From Enoplolaimus lenunculus (taxonomy: Eukaryota > Nematoda > Enoplea > Enoplida > Thoracostomopsidae), in the NCBI GenBank assembly GCA_030248215.1, contig JASANG010004073.1, positions 248,001 to 312,000 on the forward strand: 64,000 nt of DNA, read 5' to 3'. The position numbers and the translations under genes were made by a program. Below, one piece after another: positions 31,943-43,485 of the stretch; the stretch's first letter is position 1; each line of letters opens with the position of its first letter. Below the pieces are notes generated by a model. The model worked only from the letters and a program-made list of their open reading frames with translations, was not told the DNA's origin and ran no database searches.

Positions 31943-32138
31943 GGCCCATGTATAGAACAGGGCCGGATAGTTTTCTGGACTGGCTATTATAGCGGCTGTT
32001 TAAGCTTTCGACGATTTTTTGCTTAGGCTTAGGCTTAGGCTTAGGCTTAGGAGTAGGCTCATCCATACGCTTAGGCTTTAGGCTTAGGCTTAGGTATATG
32101 CTCATATTACTGTTCCGGCCCTGTTCTATACACGGGCC
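31943..32138 (+). mobile_element. Group C MITE
   Basis: GGCCCATGTATAGAACAGGG to TGTTCTATACACGGGCC, flanks CCCAATAT/CGCAATAT. Array of TTAGGC units in two blocks. Confidence 0.85.
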
Positions 32139-33041
32139 CGCAATATCAACATGGCACCAATTATGAATATGACACAATTACTTACACCGGTTAAATGTCC
32201 CAAATGGATGTAGCCTGATCCCAAATCGCTGTGAAACTATGCCTATAATGCGTTTTAATCCAGCCACAAGTCCACAGAACCGCAATATTTCCGCTAATTT
32301 CACCCAAGTACCAAGGCCGTGCACTCTAACCCGTTTAAGAGATACACAAAATTTCCGGCCAAACCCAATTAGAATAGTCAACTCCGGTACAGAATAGTAA
32401 GACTAACCCTGGTAGAATGACTAGACTGTGTTCCGCAGTTTTCTTGTGAATCCTCGAAATTCCCACCCATAATTCCATAAAACACAAGCACCCTGAGCTG
32501 TGTAACAATTAGCCGCTATGCGAAACCGGGAACAACAATACTACACGCCAGTTTCCTTCACATTGGACTCTACCGCGACAATCCTAAATTCTAATTATTC
32601 CAATGTTTATCCGATAATACCAAATCCGCAAGCCTAACCCTACATGTGACGTAATGAGGCACTTGGCCTAAACGTAGGTTTCGGTCAAACCAAACCCTAC
32701 GTGCGACCATAAAGACACAGCAACGAGGTGGCAAACCCAACCCTCCGCCCAAAACCCCAGCCAACCGAGGAGGTCAACCCAAACCTACCGACCCAAAGCC
32801 CCAGCCTAACCAGTTGGCCAACCCAACCCACCGACCCAGCCCCATCAACCAGTCCAACCCAAACCCACCAAAACCCTCTACACCAACCCCTCCACCCCCG
32901 CACAGGTTGAGTTGAAGCTTAATCCTACGTATACCCGACTCTGCCAATTTCAAACCCTGCAGTGGGAAATGCACCACATCCAAACAGATAAATAGTATTT
33001 ATGCTTAAACGACTTTTCGTTGATTTTTTTCATCTTCTCAA
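32139..33041. other. Spacer grading into a C/A-only tract
   Basis: From about 32320 G and T on the plus strand become scarcer; 32690-32910 is almost only C and A (ACCCAACCCACCGACCC style). The open frames there are compositional artefacts. No gene or repeat family recognised. Confidence 0.5.
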
Positions 33042-33251
33042 CACTGCAAAAAATGGTGAGTCAAATTGACTCCATCCGAAATAGGCTTTACGGGACTACA
33101 CAAACTGAGTCAAAATTCGACTCCGCCAGAGTCAAACGTGCGATTTAGCGAGTCAAATTTGATTCTATTGGAGTCGAATTTGGCTCAGTTTGTGTAGTCC
33201 CGTAGAGCCTATTTCGGAGAGAGTCAATTTGACTCACCATTTTTTGCAGTG
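33042..33251. mobile_element. Group E palindromic MITE
   Basis: CACTGCAAAAAATGGTGAGT to ACTCACCATTTTTTGCAGTG. Confidence 0.88.
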
Positions 33252-33434
33252 AATAACAGATCGCTACTTGCACCTGTATATTTTAACGTCAACCCTGATT
33301 GTACAAAACAAATGAACAGAGTCGACCAAAATATGTTCGGCTGACCCTTGTGGTACTCAGTCCCTCGGGTTTACGATTAGACAGAGGTTTACGTAACGAA
33401 CCGCGTTTCATGTCGATTTAAGCTTAGGTATTCG

Positions 33435-33636
33435 AACCCATATAAAAATCAGAGGCAGGACTGTTTTCTGTGGGACTAGAATAAAGTAAGCTTAACGTTT
33501 AGACTAATTTTTTATTTAGGCTTACGCGTATGCGTAGGCTTTATGTATATATAAGCTGTCATTTTTACCCTTAGAATTTAGGCTTAGGTCTAATAGGTTT
33601 TATACTACTGTTCCGCCCATGTTGTTTACATTGGCT
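33435..33636 (+). mobile_element. Group A MITE, diverged
   Basis: AACCCATATAAAAATCAGAG to GTTTACATTGGCT, flanks GGTATTCG/GGTATTTG. The array is reduced to a few TTAGG words. Confidence 0.75.
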
Positions 33637-33977
33637 GGTATTTGAAATGTATCAAGGGTACTAAAGACATAAACTAAACAATAATAAATTATGAAAAACA
33701 CAATACTTGTCAATTTGTCATTCTTTTGTTTCAAAAATTGTATTAAAATACAATTTTATTATACAAAGCGAAATATGCATGGTGTTTTGGTAAAATTACT
33801 AGAAATATCGACGTTTATACTGAGTAAAATTTAAGCTTAATGATAAGCTACCATTGATCAAAGCCAATATGGGTGGGGTGTCAATAGTAGCAGCCGAATC
33901 GCAATCCTATGCAAGCCAAACACCCACACTGGTTCAGCGCAGCGTAAAACGGATCCGTATCTAAGTACGCGTGCTTG

Positions 33978-34056
33978 TGCTGATACAGATATTTATTTGG
34001 CCTCTCCAGAGGGTACCCGCTGTTATTCGGTTACGGACTGTTATTTATTTGCAGAC
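33978..34056. mobile_element. Group J element, left part
   Basis: TGATACAGATATTTATTTGG, CCTCTCCAGAGGGTACCC and GTTACGGACTGTTATTTATT. Confidence 0.65.
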
Positions 34057-34080
34057 TTCCATTGACTCTTTACATTCAAC

Positions 34081-34281
34081 GGCCCATGCAAAGATCAGGG
34101 GCGGAACGTTTTTCTGTAGTGCTGCAATAGAGTACGCTTAAGCTTCAGACTAATTTTTTGCTTGGCTTAGGCTTAGGCTTAGGAATATGCTCATTCTTAC
34201 GCTTACGTTTAGGCTTAGGCTTAGGTTTAGGATTAGCAATATGCTTATAATACTGCTCTGTCCCTGTTCTTTACATTGGCC
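34081..34281 (+). mobile_element. Group A MITE with perfect 8-bp target duplication
   Basis: GGCCCATGCAAAGATCAGGG to TTCTTTACATTGGCC flanked by CATTCAAC on both sides. Two short TTAGGC blocks. Confidence 0.9.
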
Positions 34282-34375
34282 CATTCAACTTCCGCCAACA
34301 TTACTCTTTAATCTGCATTCAAACTGTCACAATGTTTGGAAAAAAACAAATATTAATAAACAAAATGAATGTTAA

Positions 34376-34660
34376 GGGTGACGCTATACTCGTCATGTGG
34401 CGCCGTCCGTTACCGTTCAGCACCGTCTGTCAGCCGTTCGGCGCCGTCCTTCAGCCGTTCGGCGCCGTCCTTCAGCCGTTCGGCGCCGTCCTTCAGCCGT
34501 TCGGCGCCGTCCTTCAGCCGTTCGGCGCCGTCCTTCAGCCGTTCGGCGCCGTCCTTCAGCCGTTCGGCGCCGTCCTTCAGCCGTTCGGCGCCGTCCTTCA
34601 GCCGTTCGGCGCCGTCCTTCAGCCGTTCGGCGCCGTCCTTCAGCCGTACGGCGCAAGCGC
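34376..34660. mobile_element. Group K element expanded into a 21-bp satellite
   Basis: Begins TTAAGGGTGACGCTATACTC; 34436-34655 is about ten near-perfect copies of GTTCGGCGCCGTCCTTCAGC(C). The right terminus is replaced by a group L element. Six open frames over it are artefacts of a 21-bp (7-codon) period. Confidence 0.88.
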
Positions 34661-34661
34661 A

Positions 34662-34823
34662 ACAGGCCCGTAGCTTGGTCACCTTGCTAGGGTGGGGGCT
34701 GAATATTTTTCACGAGGGGCATTCATGGGTTTTCAATGAGCTACAAGCAAGGTTGAAAACTTTGGGGCCAAAATTTTCCAGGGTGAGTTGTGCTCCCCCT
34801 GGCCCCATATTGGCTACGGGCCC
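34662..34823. mobile_element. Group L element
   Basis: GGCCCGTAGCTTGGTCACCT to CCCATATTGGCTACGGGCC; inverted GGCCCGTAGC ends. Confidence 0.75.
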
Positions 34824-35095
34824 GAAGCGCAATTGAATTGCTTTGCTCATGATACGCGTTTAAGTGCAGTTGCCATCGACTTCCAAATGTGACTCTAAGG
34901 ATCAATCACTTCTGCGATAGAATCGCTTGCAAACTCAATTTGAATGCAATTGAAGCGCTTTACTTACCACACGCCGGATCAGTAAAGTGCAGTTGCAATC
35001 GGACTGCAAACCGTGGTTCAAAGATTAGGATCACATATGTCTTGGACGCAATCTCTTGCAATTGCAACTTTAATTGTTTTGGAATTAACGATGTG

Positions 35096-35387
35096 AAATA
35101 TTCCTTAGCCTAAGCCTAAGCCTAAGCGTAAGAATTAAGTATATTTCTAAGCCTAAGCCTAAGCCTAAGCCTAAGCGTAAGAATGAGCATATTCCTAAGC
35201 CTAAGCCTAAGCGTAAAAATGAGCACATTCGTAAGCCTAAGCCTCAGCCTAAGCGTAAGAATGAGTATATTCCTAAGCCTAAGCCTAAGCTTAAGCATAA
35301 GCCAAGTAAACAAATTAGTCTGAAGCTTAAGCTTACTCTATTTCAGTCCCACAGAAAAACGTTCCGCCCCTGATCTTTACATGGGCC
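35096..35387 (-). mobile_element. Group A MITE, one end missing
   Basis: CCTAAG arrays in four blocks separated by CGTAAGAATGAGCATATTCC, then ACTCTATTTCAGTCCCACAG and CTTTACATGGGCC. The other terminus is absent. Confidence 0.8.
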
Positions 35388-35651
35388 GAAATAGCAAAAA
35401 CGGCCATTTCAAATAAATTTTCTAAAACAACACAAATATCGGTATATATTTTAAAATCGAAGCCAAAATAATGGCAATAGTACAATATTCTAATTTTGTC
35501 AAATTTTTTAAATGATATACGCTTTTGGTTTGTATCTCTGAATTCGAACCTGTTGTAAGATAAGCTCATTGTTTGTGCAGTTTTCGCTATTTTAACTCTT
35601 GGTTTCAATCATTTTTCATGTACCAAATGTAATGAAAGCAAGCAAACATTT

Positions 35652-36858
35652 TTAACCCTTTAACTCATAGATTATACAATAAAATAAAAAAAATATATAA
35701 AATTAATGACGGTATATACTGAATAGCAAGACGAAATAATACAGAAGCTAAGATACTGGAGAGAGAGAGAAGCGACAGAACAACAGGAGAGAACATAGGC
35801 AACAAAAAAAGCGCAAGCAACAACAGAGAAACTATTCTACGCAACCTCAATAGAAAATCAATAGATAGACAGCAACCTCAAGAAGAACATATACGGCAAC
35901 CCAAAAAATTAATGATACGAAACCGCCAAAAAAATTGGAACACAGAAGCAAGCGCAAACAAAAAAAACAGACGAAAAAAAAAAACAACGACAAAAATAAA
36001 AAAACAAACACGAACAATAACAAGAAAAACAAAAAAAACGCCCACAAAAGAAAAAAGGCAAAAAAAAAAAGAAAAAGAAAGAAAAAAAAAAAAAGAAAAC
36101 AAAAAAAAAAAAATAAAAACACAACAAAAAATAATACAATAAGAAAAAACACAGAAACACACAAAAAACAAAAATAAAATCATCGAAATAGAAGAGAAAA
36201 AATCAAAAGCTAGAGTAAATAGAAAAAAAAAAAAAATCAAAAGAAAAGAAAAGGAACCCCATAGATAAAGTAGTAAACAGAAAAACAGAAATATTTAAAA
36301 TACCCTAAAATAAAAAAAAATATATAAAAAAAACAACACTCACCCCCAATTATTTAAAATAACACGAAATAAAAATAAGCGCACAACAAAAAACAGAAAA
36401 AAAAAAAAAGAAAAAATACTAAAATATTTAATTAGAAAAATTAGATAAATCATTTTATTAAATTCCCAACCCGATAGCAAAAAAAATATAAATCAAATAA
36501 ATCAAAAAAACAAAAATAGAAAAATTTACAAAATAAAATAGATAATCAACAAAAAAAAATCCAAAAAACCCCTATCACACAAAAAAAAAAATTATTTATA
36601 TTATAAAAAATAAATAAAAACCAAAAAAATATACAACAAAAAAAACAAAAATACAATAAAATAAAAAAAAAAAAAAAAATAAAAAACCCCTCCTAAATAA
36701 AAAAAAAAAAAAAAAAGTACAACAACATAAAATAAAAAAAAAAAAAAAAACATCAAAAAAAACAAAAACAAAAAAAAAAAAAAACAAATATATAAAAACA
36801 AAAACCAACAAAAAAAAAAATAAAAAAAAAAAATCAAAAAAAAAAACAAACTTATAAA

Positions 36859-36926
<68 letters not shown>

Positions 36927-37103
36927 AAAAAAAAAAAAAAAAAACAAACAAAAAAAAAAAAAAACAAAAACAACCAACCAAAATTAACAAAAAAAAAACA
37001 AAAACAAAAAAAAAAAAAAAAAAAATATAAGCAACTAGATACAAGTAATATACGAACAACACAGAAACTGTGAGCAGTGTTTAACAATTCTAACGTATAT
37101 GCG
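35652..37103. mobile_element. Group D MITE interrupted by a 1.2-kb A-rich tract
   Basis: TTAACCCTTTAACTCATAGA at 35652 and GTGAGCAGTGTTTAACAATT near 37080 are consecutive parts of the D subtype seen at 9699. Between ~35870 and 37025 the plus strand is overwhelmingly A with scattered C and G. Reading frames across it (poly-Phe/Lys) are meaningless. Confidence 0.6.
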
Positions 37104-37149
37104 CCGAAACAGTTTTTCGGATCTGTTACTGCGCGAGTGTTGCAAAATG

Positions 37150-37290
37150 TCGTGCCTCGGGTCGGTGGTCAGGTGAGCCTTGTAAGGGGTCATAATAATT
37201 TCAGGAGGGGCATACGGTTTTTAAAACAAGCTTACAAGTAGAGCTAATTCGGTTCATGATGCGTCCGTAATCCAGGAGGACGGCGGGCAC
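37150..37290. mobile_element. Group L element, eroded
   Basis: GTGAGCCTTGTAAGGGGTCA, CAGGAGGGGCATACGG and CTTACAAGTAGAGC are the family phrases. Confidence 0.5.
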
Positions 37291-37300
37291 TAATCCCATC

Positions 37301-37556
37301 CACATTGTAAATTCTAATGAGTAAATTAATCAACTCGGAGAGAGAATTTAGGTATTTCTGGTTCTTTTTGAGTTAATAACAGTAAATATTAACTCACTCT
37401 GAGCTGATATAATTCTGGGTTAGTTGATTAATTAACTCAGAATGAGTTCAAACAATACAAATTTCTGAGTTCATAAAGACCTAATCCAGAGCTCAGACCT
37501 CTGTGTGGATTCACAATTCATTCGGAGTTACAATCAATTCACTGAAATTTACAGTG
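37301..37556. mobile_element. Group F palindromic MITE
   Basis: CACATTGTAAATTCTAATGA to CACTGAAATTTACAGTG. Confidence 0.8.
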
Positions 37557-37874
37557 CGAAATATTTTGGTCATTTTCGCAAAGTTTTGGTTTCGGATCTA
37601 AATTATGCAACATCTTCGTATGCCACCCCCCAAGACATGTTAGGTTATCCATGATTCTGCTATGCTTAAGTGTTTTTAAAAACCAGAAAACTAAGATGTT
37701 TGCAAATAAATGTTTTAAAAACTAAACAATAAACGTCTCTTGAAACTTTGCCAAAGTGTTTCGACTATAATTTAGCAAATTTAGCAAACTAAAATGAGCT
37801 TAAGTATCCAAAAAATGGCCGGACTAAATCGAGATGGTTCAAAAAACTGATAAATATAGCAGATGAAAGGTGTG

Positions 37875-38128
37875 CACTGTAAATCCCAGTGAGTTGATTT
37901 TAACGTAGAATGAGTTGAATCGCTCATTCTGAGTTTGGACTTTCAGAACTTAGAATTCTGTGTCAATAAAGCTCGCTCTGATTTAATTTTATTCGATTTA
38001 CTCGGAATCAGCTGAACTCCGAGCGGGAATCAACTCCAGTCAGAGTGAGTTAATGTTTACTGTTATTAACTCAGAAATAATTAACTCTCTAGCTGAGTTG
38101 ATTAATCAACTCATTGGAATTTACAGTG
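37875..38128. mobile_element. Group F palindromic MITE
   Basis: CACTGTAAATCCCAGTGAGT to TCATTGGAATTTACAGTG; only 12 bp from the next copy. Confidence 0.85.
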
Positions 38129-38140
38129 TGGTAGCTTGTG

Positions 38141-38397
38141 CACTGTAAATAACAGTGAGTTGATTTTAATTCAGAATAATTTAAATACACTCAGAAGCCT
38201 GAGCTCTGAATTAGGTCTTTCATAAGTCAGAATTTTGAATTGATTTAACTCATTCTGTGTTTTAATTAATCAACTCACTCGAAATTAAATCAGGCCAGAG
38301 CGAGTTTAAAATGTTTCGTGTTTATTAACTCAGAAATAACCAGAAATGACTAATTCGTTGTCTGAATTGATTAATTAACCCATAAAAATTTACAGTG
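38141..38397. mobile_element. Group F palindromic MITE
   Basis: CACTGTAAATAACAGTGAGT to CATAAAAATTTACAGTG, adjacent to the preceding copy in the same orientation. Confidence 0.83.
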
Positions 38398-38689
38398 CGA
38401 GTCTGTGAACAGCAATGAAATCGGATCCGTGTACAAAGTAGCTGCGAATGTGCACAAACGCGAAAACTATCCCTGCGTTCGAATCATACTGATATATTTG
38501 CAGAAGATAATAAATGCCGTACAAAACACATCCATGCCCCCCTAAGCTAAACTTTTATCCAAAAACAACAACAACTCAGGCATGAAATTAGCCCAACCTA
38601 CATGTTTGCAAGTTTGCTATCCGCGAATATGAAATAATTAACATAAAAGTTAAAAAAGTGTGTGGTCGAAATAATTGCCGCTGAATTGA

Positions 38690-38788
38690 AAATAAATAAC
38701 AGTCCGGAACCGAATAGCTAGGAAGTAGCTTCTGGAGAGCCGAAACAAATATCAGTCACCAGCCTGTTATTCGGGTCACTACAGTACT
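38690..38788. mobile_element. Group J element, one end
   Basis: AATAAATAACAGTCCGGAAC, ACAAATATCAGTCACC and GTTATTCGGGTCACTACAGT. Confidence 0.65.
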
Positions 38789-39503
38789 TTGCAAAAGTTG
38801 TACAGCTTGAGTTATTCTTATTTTTGTTCATTTGTGACAGAGTAAATTATACGGCATTCGTTTCAAAACAGGGGACAGGTCCAGTCACCCCACTTTCCAA
38901 TTTTCGGCTCCCGCTACTCTTACCCTCACAGTTCAAATGTCACTTAATGATTGAGAAAAGGCGTAGGTAAAGGCTCAGGCTTAACGCGGCAAATATGTGA
39001 AACCTATGGTCTAAAACAGTTAAGGGCAAAATATGGTTAAAGGGATACAAGAATTACAATTTTCACAACAGATTTTGTTAAAATTTTGTGCATATGAAAT
39101 GAGACAATTTTTTCGAATTTTATTTCTAATTTAAATAAACGGTTTATTTTGGCACATTTTTTGTGAAAAAAAATTAATTCTTAAAATGAATGGAAATTTT
39201 TTAGCCGAAAGTTTATGTTAAATGCATCGTTTCTTTCAACAGTGTTTGTTTGTAACGATGTATTAGTTCAGCCTCCGAAACAATTTCCTTCAAACTGCAT
39301 CACTAAAGATTTTTACTAAAACAAATCTCTCACGTTTATTGTCTCGTTTTTATTCACTTATTTTTATTATCTTTTTTTTCGTTGCGTTGCAGTGTCTTAA
39401 GTTCAATCTTCATTTGTTTATTATGTTTTTCTTGGGTTCTGTGCATTATGTATTGAATGTAGTTTGTTAAAATATTGCATATATATTTACATATTATATA
39501 TAT
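38789..39503. other. AT-rich spacer, no gene seen
   Basis: T-rich on both strands; no supported exon, RNA or repeat family. Confidence 0.35.
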
Positions 39504-39632
39504 ACCTAAGCCTAAACCTAATGGTAAAACTGATCATATTCCTAAGCCTATGCCTAAGCCTAAGCCTAAGCCAAGCATAAAAATTAGTCTAAAGTTTAAG
39601 CTTACTCTGTTCTAGACCCACAGAAAAACGAT
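39504..39632 (-). mobile_element. Group A MITE, both ends lost
   Basis: CCTAAGCCTAAACCTAA units and the ACTCTGTTCTAGACCCACAG side arm remain. Confidence 0.65.
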
Positions 39633-39805
39633 GGCTTTGGGCCAACCGGTGAACATGCCCGTAAACGGTGCCGCACTTCTCGCCGCTGTAGTTGAAACCC
39701 TGCGTAAGCTGTGTTGCATAAATTACTAACATTTTTGAAACCTTGTTTCGGGAGTTAAAATTTCAAAATAAACCTAATTTGCCTGAATTTTATTATAAAT
39801 AAACG

Positions 39806-39992
39806 GGTCAATGTTACTTTAAAGCGCGTCCAGGTTACTGGTGGGTCCGCAAAAAGAGTCGGTTTAGATTCTAGATTATATTTTTTGCTTAGGCTTAGGC
39901 TTACAAACACATTTTTGGCAATGCCTAAGGCTTAGGTTTAGGCTTAGGAATACGCTTAATCTACTGTTACGCCCCTTAAAGTAACATTGGCC
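39806..39992 (+). mobile_element. Group B MITE with perfect 8-bp target duplication
   Basis: GGTCAATGTTACTTTAAAGC to CTTAAAGTAACATTGGCC, flanked by AATAAACG on both sides. Two short TTAGGC blocks. Confidence 0.9.
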
Positions 39993-40269
39993 AATAAACG
40001 TAACGCAAGCAGGTCTGTAGCAGGTATAAAAGTCATTTGTTTGGAGCTTCAGATGGCGTAAAATTTCAAAATGTTTGAAATTTGTCTCAGTGATTTTCAA
40101 GTTTGGTTGATTCGTCTAATTTATTTGAAGTGTCATATTTGTCTATAATGTATTTGATTCGTCTAATATATTAGACACGTCTGACAGTGGACTATGATAC
40201 ACGACTTTATAATGAATTAGTTCGTGTTCGATTGTGCGTCATCAAATAACGCCCAATAGGCCGAGACTT

Positions 40270-40371
40270 ATGGTAAAAATCTATCCTGCCGATTTAGACT
40301 TAAAATTGATTCAACGACAACACTTGTTTGAACAATATTCCTCAAAACTGCTTAAACATTTTGCACTAGAA
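40270..40371 (+). CDS. Weak exon-like reading frame
   Basis: Thirty-four codons (MVKIYPADLDLKLIQRQHLF, EQYSSKLLKHFALE) ending at a possible GAA/GTAACG donor. The peptide looks more protein-like than most open stretches here and the segment is not one of the repeats I recognise. No good acceptor or partner exon is visible, so it may be chance or a gene remnant. Confidence 0.2.
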
Positions 40372-40496
40372 GTAACGGCGGATTCAAGGAATTTCCGGCT
40401 TGGAAGAGTACTTTTTGTGATCCGTAAGGTCATTATACAGTGCGTTTGCTAGCAAATGTTTCGATATTTGAAAAATTGACAAATTGCACCAAAGGT

Positions 40497-40667
40497 GCAA
40501 ATGTAAATTCCAATGAGTTAATTAATCAACACAGACGGAAAGTTAGTTGTTTAATTAAATCAGAATGAGTTGAATCAACTCAAAACTGTAAGTTCTGATA
40601 GTCCTAACTCAGACTGAGTGATTGAACTCACTCTGACTTAAATATCCACTCACTGGGATTTACAGTG
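40497..40667. mobile_element. Group F MITE, internally deleted
   Basis: ATGTAAATTCCAATGAGTTA to CACTGGGATTTACAGTG; ~85 bp shorter than full copies. Confidence 0.75.
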
Positions 40668-41302
40668 CAGATTATAAGCCTTGCGATATTTTCTACCAAT
40701 TTGGCTAGAAAATAAATAGTGAACATGAACCATTCGCATCGCCAAATGTTTACCCGGCTGAGACGGATTTGCTTTAGACCTCTCGTCAACCGGATTTCAC
40801 CCCTGACTGACCCAAAACCTACTTAAACGTAAGAGTTTATTTCCTGCTCGCACGCCTTGTTTGTCCCCCCCTGTAAGTGAATTTAAAAATTCGGTCAATA
40901 ACACACTTATGACCAAAATATTTGTAACATTTGTTCAGTTCTTTTGCTATTTGATTAGTTTTTTTTGTAAGAAAATTCCTATTCTTAAAGTACAAAAGCT
41001 CAAATTTAAGACAAAAATTAGTAATTTTTTGAAAACATTTGTTTTTCCACTTAAATACTTAAAAATTTTTCAAAATCTTTTTAATCTTTTGCGGTTGCAA
41101 AATTTTGTACAAACTTTGTCAATGATACTTAAGAATTGTACAGTGTTACGATATTAAGTATACCGCATAATTTTGAGTTCTTTTGAATAAATACGTCTCA
41201 GGCTGTAGGTCTATATTTACAGAACCGTGCGCTACATGGGGCTCACGTACCCTCCAAACAGGAGGTCTTAGTATCTAAGAAGCGCCTTATAAAATTTTTG
41301 TA
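40668..41302. other. AT-rich spacer, no gene supported
   Basis: A 98-codon frame at 40861 is Phe/Lys/Leu-rich with no splice context and is probably chance. Confidence 0.35.
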
Positions 41303-41556
41303 CACTGTAAATTCCAATGAGTTGATTAATCAATTCAGCTAGCCAGTTGGATATTTTTTTTAATTAATATCAGTAAACATTAACACATTCTGAGTTGGGT
41401 TGATTCTCACTCTGAGTTGAGTTGACTTTTAGTGAGTTGATTAATTAACTCAGAATGAATTGAATCGACTCAAAATTCTGAGTTCTGACAGTCCTAACTC
41501 AGCATGATTGATTCAACTCATTCTGAGTTAAAATTAACTCACTGAAACTTACAGTG
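41303..41556. mobile_element. Group F palindromic MITE, complete
   Basis: CACTGTAAATTCCAATGAGT to CACTGAAACTTACAGTG; flanks TTTTGTA and TACAAAA extend the palindrome. Confidence 0.87.
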
Positions 41557-41873
41557 TACAAAAAGTTATGCATCAAACTTAAGTGATTTTTGCATCAAAC
41601 TTTCAATTTGACTGTATCTAAAATTTCGCTCGGTTTTGTGCTGGCTTCGTTCGCGAGTTTTTTTTCACTATTCAACTGATGTTTTAATTTTTACTGTCTC
41701 AGACATACAATTGTTACACATTCGTTCAAACGGACTCTCACTCCGTAGCCAAATATTCAACTGGAATCAGTGCTAAAACTGTGTTGATTTGTCGCTCGAG
41801 TCGCTCGCGAAGATTTTTTTATCGTTGCTCATGAGGCATACGATTTGATCTGATCTACGGTCAGGCCCGTAGC

Positions 41874-42016
41874 CAGCTCACCTTGCTAGAAGGGCTTAAA
41901 ATCGTTCAGAAGGGGCATACAAAGTTTACAATGACTTACAAGCAAGGTTGAAAGTTTCCTAGGGGGCCATAAGTTTTCCAGAGGGGCTGAGCCCCCTCCC
42001 GGCTTTCCCTTGCACG
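41874..42016. mobile_element. Group L element
   Basis: GGCCCGTAGCCAGCTCACCT, AGAAGGGGCATACAAAG, GACTTACAAGCAAGGTTGAA and GAGGGGCTGAGCCCCCTCC. Confidence 0.72.
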
Positions 42017-42719
42017 TCCACATCACATTATGAATGCATATTTCAGTATATTTTATGTATGTAACGCAAATGCATAATATAGACCCACGGTACTTCTCCT
42101 ACCGCTCTAAGGGCTATCACGTTTGCATTCAAAAAAAGAACCTATTTTATATATGTAAACCTTTTAGACAGTCAGACAAATTAGACCGGCCATAAAAGTG
42201 TAAGTTGGGGAAAGTGGCTTTGGGCCCTCACATGGATTTTGTTTGGATCCCCTTATACACAAGGCATGACACTGCTAGATATGCAAAGCAGTAGCTGCTA
42301 TGCGATTCTCGAAGGATACAGGGTCCATTTAGCAAGTTTCTGAACGGTTAATTTTTTGCTACTTAGCAAAACCATTTTCAAGAACAGCAGACAAGTTTGT
42401 AAACTTTGACATTTTTCCCCCAAATCTATTGAAAATCATTTCATACTCAAATTTGAATTTGTTAAAACTATAAGTTTTTCACAGGTGCCTTAATGAGGTC
42501 TATGGAACAAAAGTTTCATAAAAACAGTTTAAATGTAAACATTACTTGAATTGACTTCAACTATTTGTCTATTGAAAAGTTATTACTAACTGATGATAAG
42601 TGCTACACACATTTAAACTGAAAAGGCAATAAATAATTAATTTTGTAGCACTGTGCTCTTTACCAACGTCAAACGGTGTATTCATTCGAAGGGGTAGCCA
42701 GAGCGGTCAGGGGTCAACC
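42017..42719. other. Spacer with one interspersed 40-bp motif
   Basis: 42580-42615 carries the diverged motif (GATAAGTGCTACACACATTT). No gene seen. Confidence 0.35.
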
Positions 42720-43102
42720 GGCCCATGTAAAGGTCAGGGGTGGAACGTTTTTCTGCGGGACTGCAGTATCGTAAGCTTAAACTTTAGACATTTTTTTGCT
42801 TTTGCTTTGGCTTTAGGTTTAGGCTTATGCGGGGTCCATGTTATAACTGGGGCAGCTACAAACAGTACATGTCACACATCATGATAGCAGACAATACAAA
42901 TTTTTTTGAATCTGATAGCGGATAAACGTGCAGACAAAATGTTACCAGCTATTGTCATAAGGACAAATCGTGTTCCGGGCTGCCACAGTTATAACGTGAA
43001 CCCCGCAATATAAGCGCTTATTTTTAACGTTTAGGCTTAGCCTTTGGCTTAGGAATATGCTTATACCACTGTTCCAGACGTGTTCCGTATACTGGTTTGG
43101 TC
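42720..43102 (+). mobile_element. Group A MITE split by another MITE
   Basis: GGCCCATGTAAAGGTCAGGG at the left, eroded right end, flanks GGTCAACC/GGTCAACA. The telomere-like array is interrupted by the element at 42829-43016. Confidence 0.78.
42829..43016. mobile_element. MITE with GCGGGGTCCATGTTATAACT ends, nested in a group A array
   Basis: Right end AGTTATAACGTGAACCCCGC is the inverted partner, and GGGGCAGC/GCTGCCAC continue the pairing. It shares its outer 13-15 bp with the element at 60272 but has a different interior. Confidence 0.75.
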
Positions 43103-43485
43103 GGTCAACACCTCTCTTTATAATTTCACGCTAAAATGTTTCAGACCATTTTTTAGACATACTGACAAAAAAGTTTTAGTACAGGTTTCAACGTCTGCGT
43201 TCCGACGTTTGAAAACGCAAAAATGACACAAGTTTACCTTCAGTTATCCGAGCCGTGGTAAATATTGACTTAAAATTACTCAAATTATTGAAAAAAAACT
43301 TAAAATAAATATTATTACAAGCGTTTGTTTATTTGTTTGAAATTTTAAATATGAAAACTTTATTTTAAGGCTGTTACCTGTTTACTCTTAAACGCGGACG
43401 TTGGTAAAACTGGTGATTTCCACCAATGTGTCACTGTGACGACAAATCAAGCATGAACTCGTACCTTCAGTTCGAGAACGAAACG

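Noticed and set aside
34369-34836. Several overlapping frames (FGAVLQP, RRPSAV, SAPSFSR repeats)
   Set aside because: 21-bp satellite in a K element.
36596-37087. 153-163 codon Phe-rich frames
   Set aside because: Translation of a near-pure poly(A) tract on the opposite strand.
40861-41157. A 98-codon Phe/Lys/Leu-rich frame
   Set aside because: Codon content reflects AT-rich DNA; no splice sites, motifs or context.
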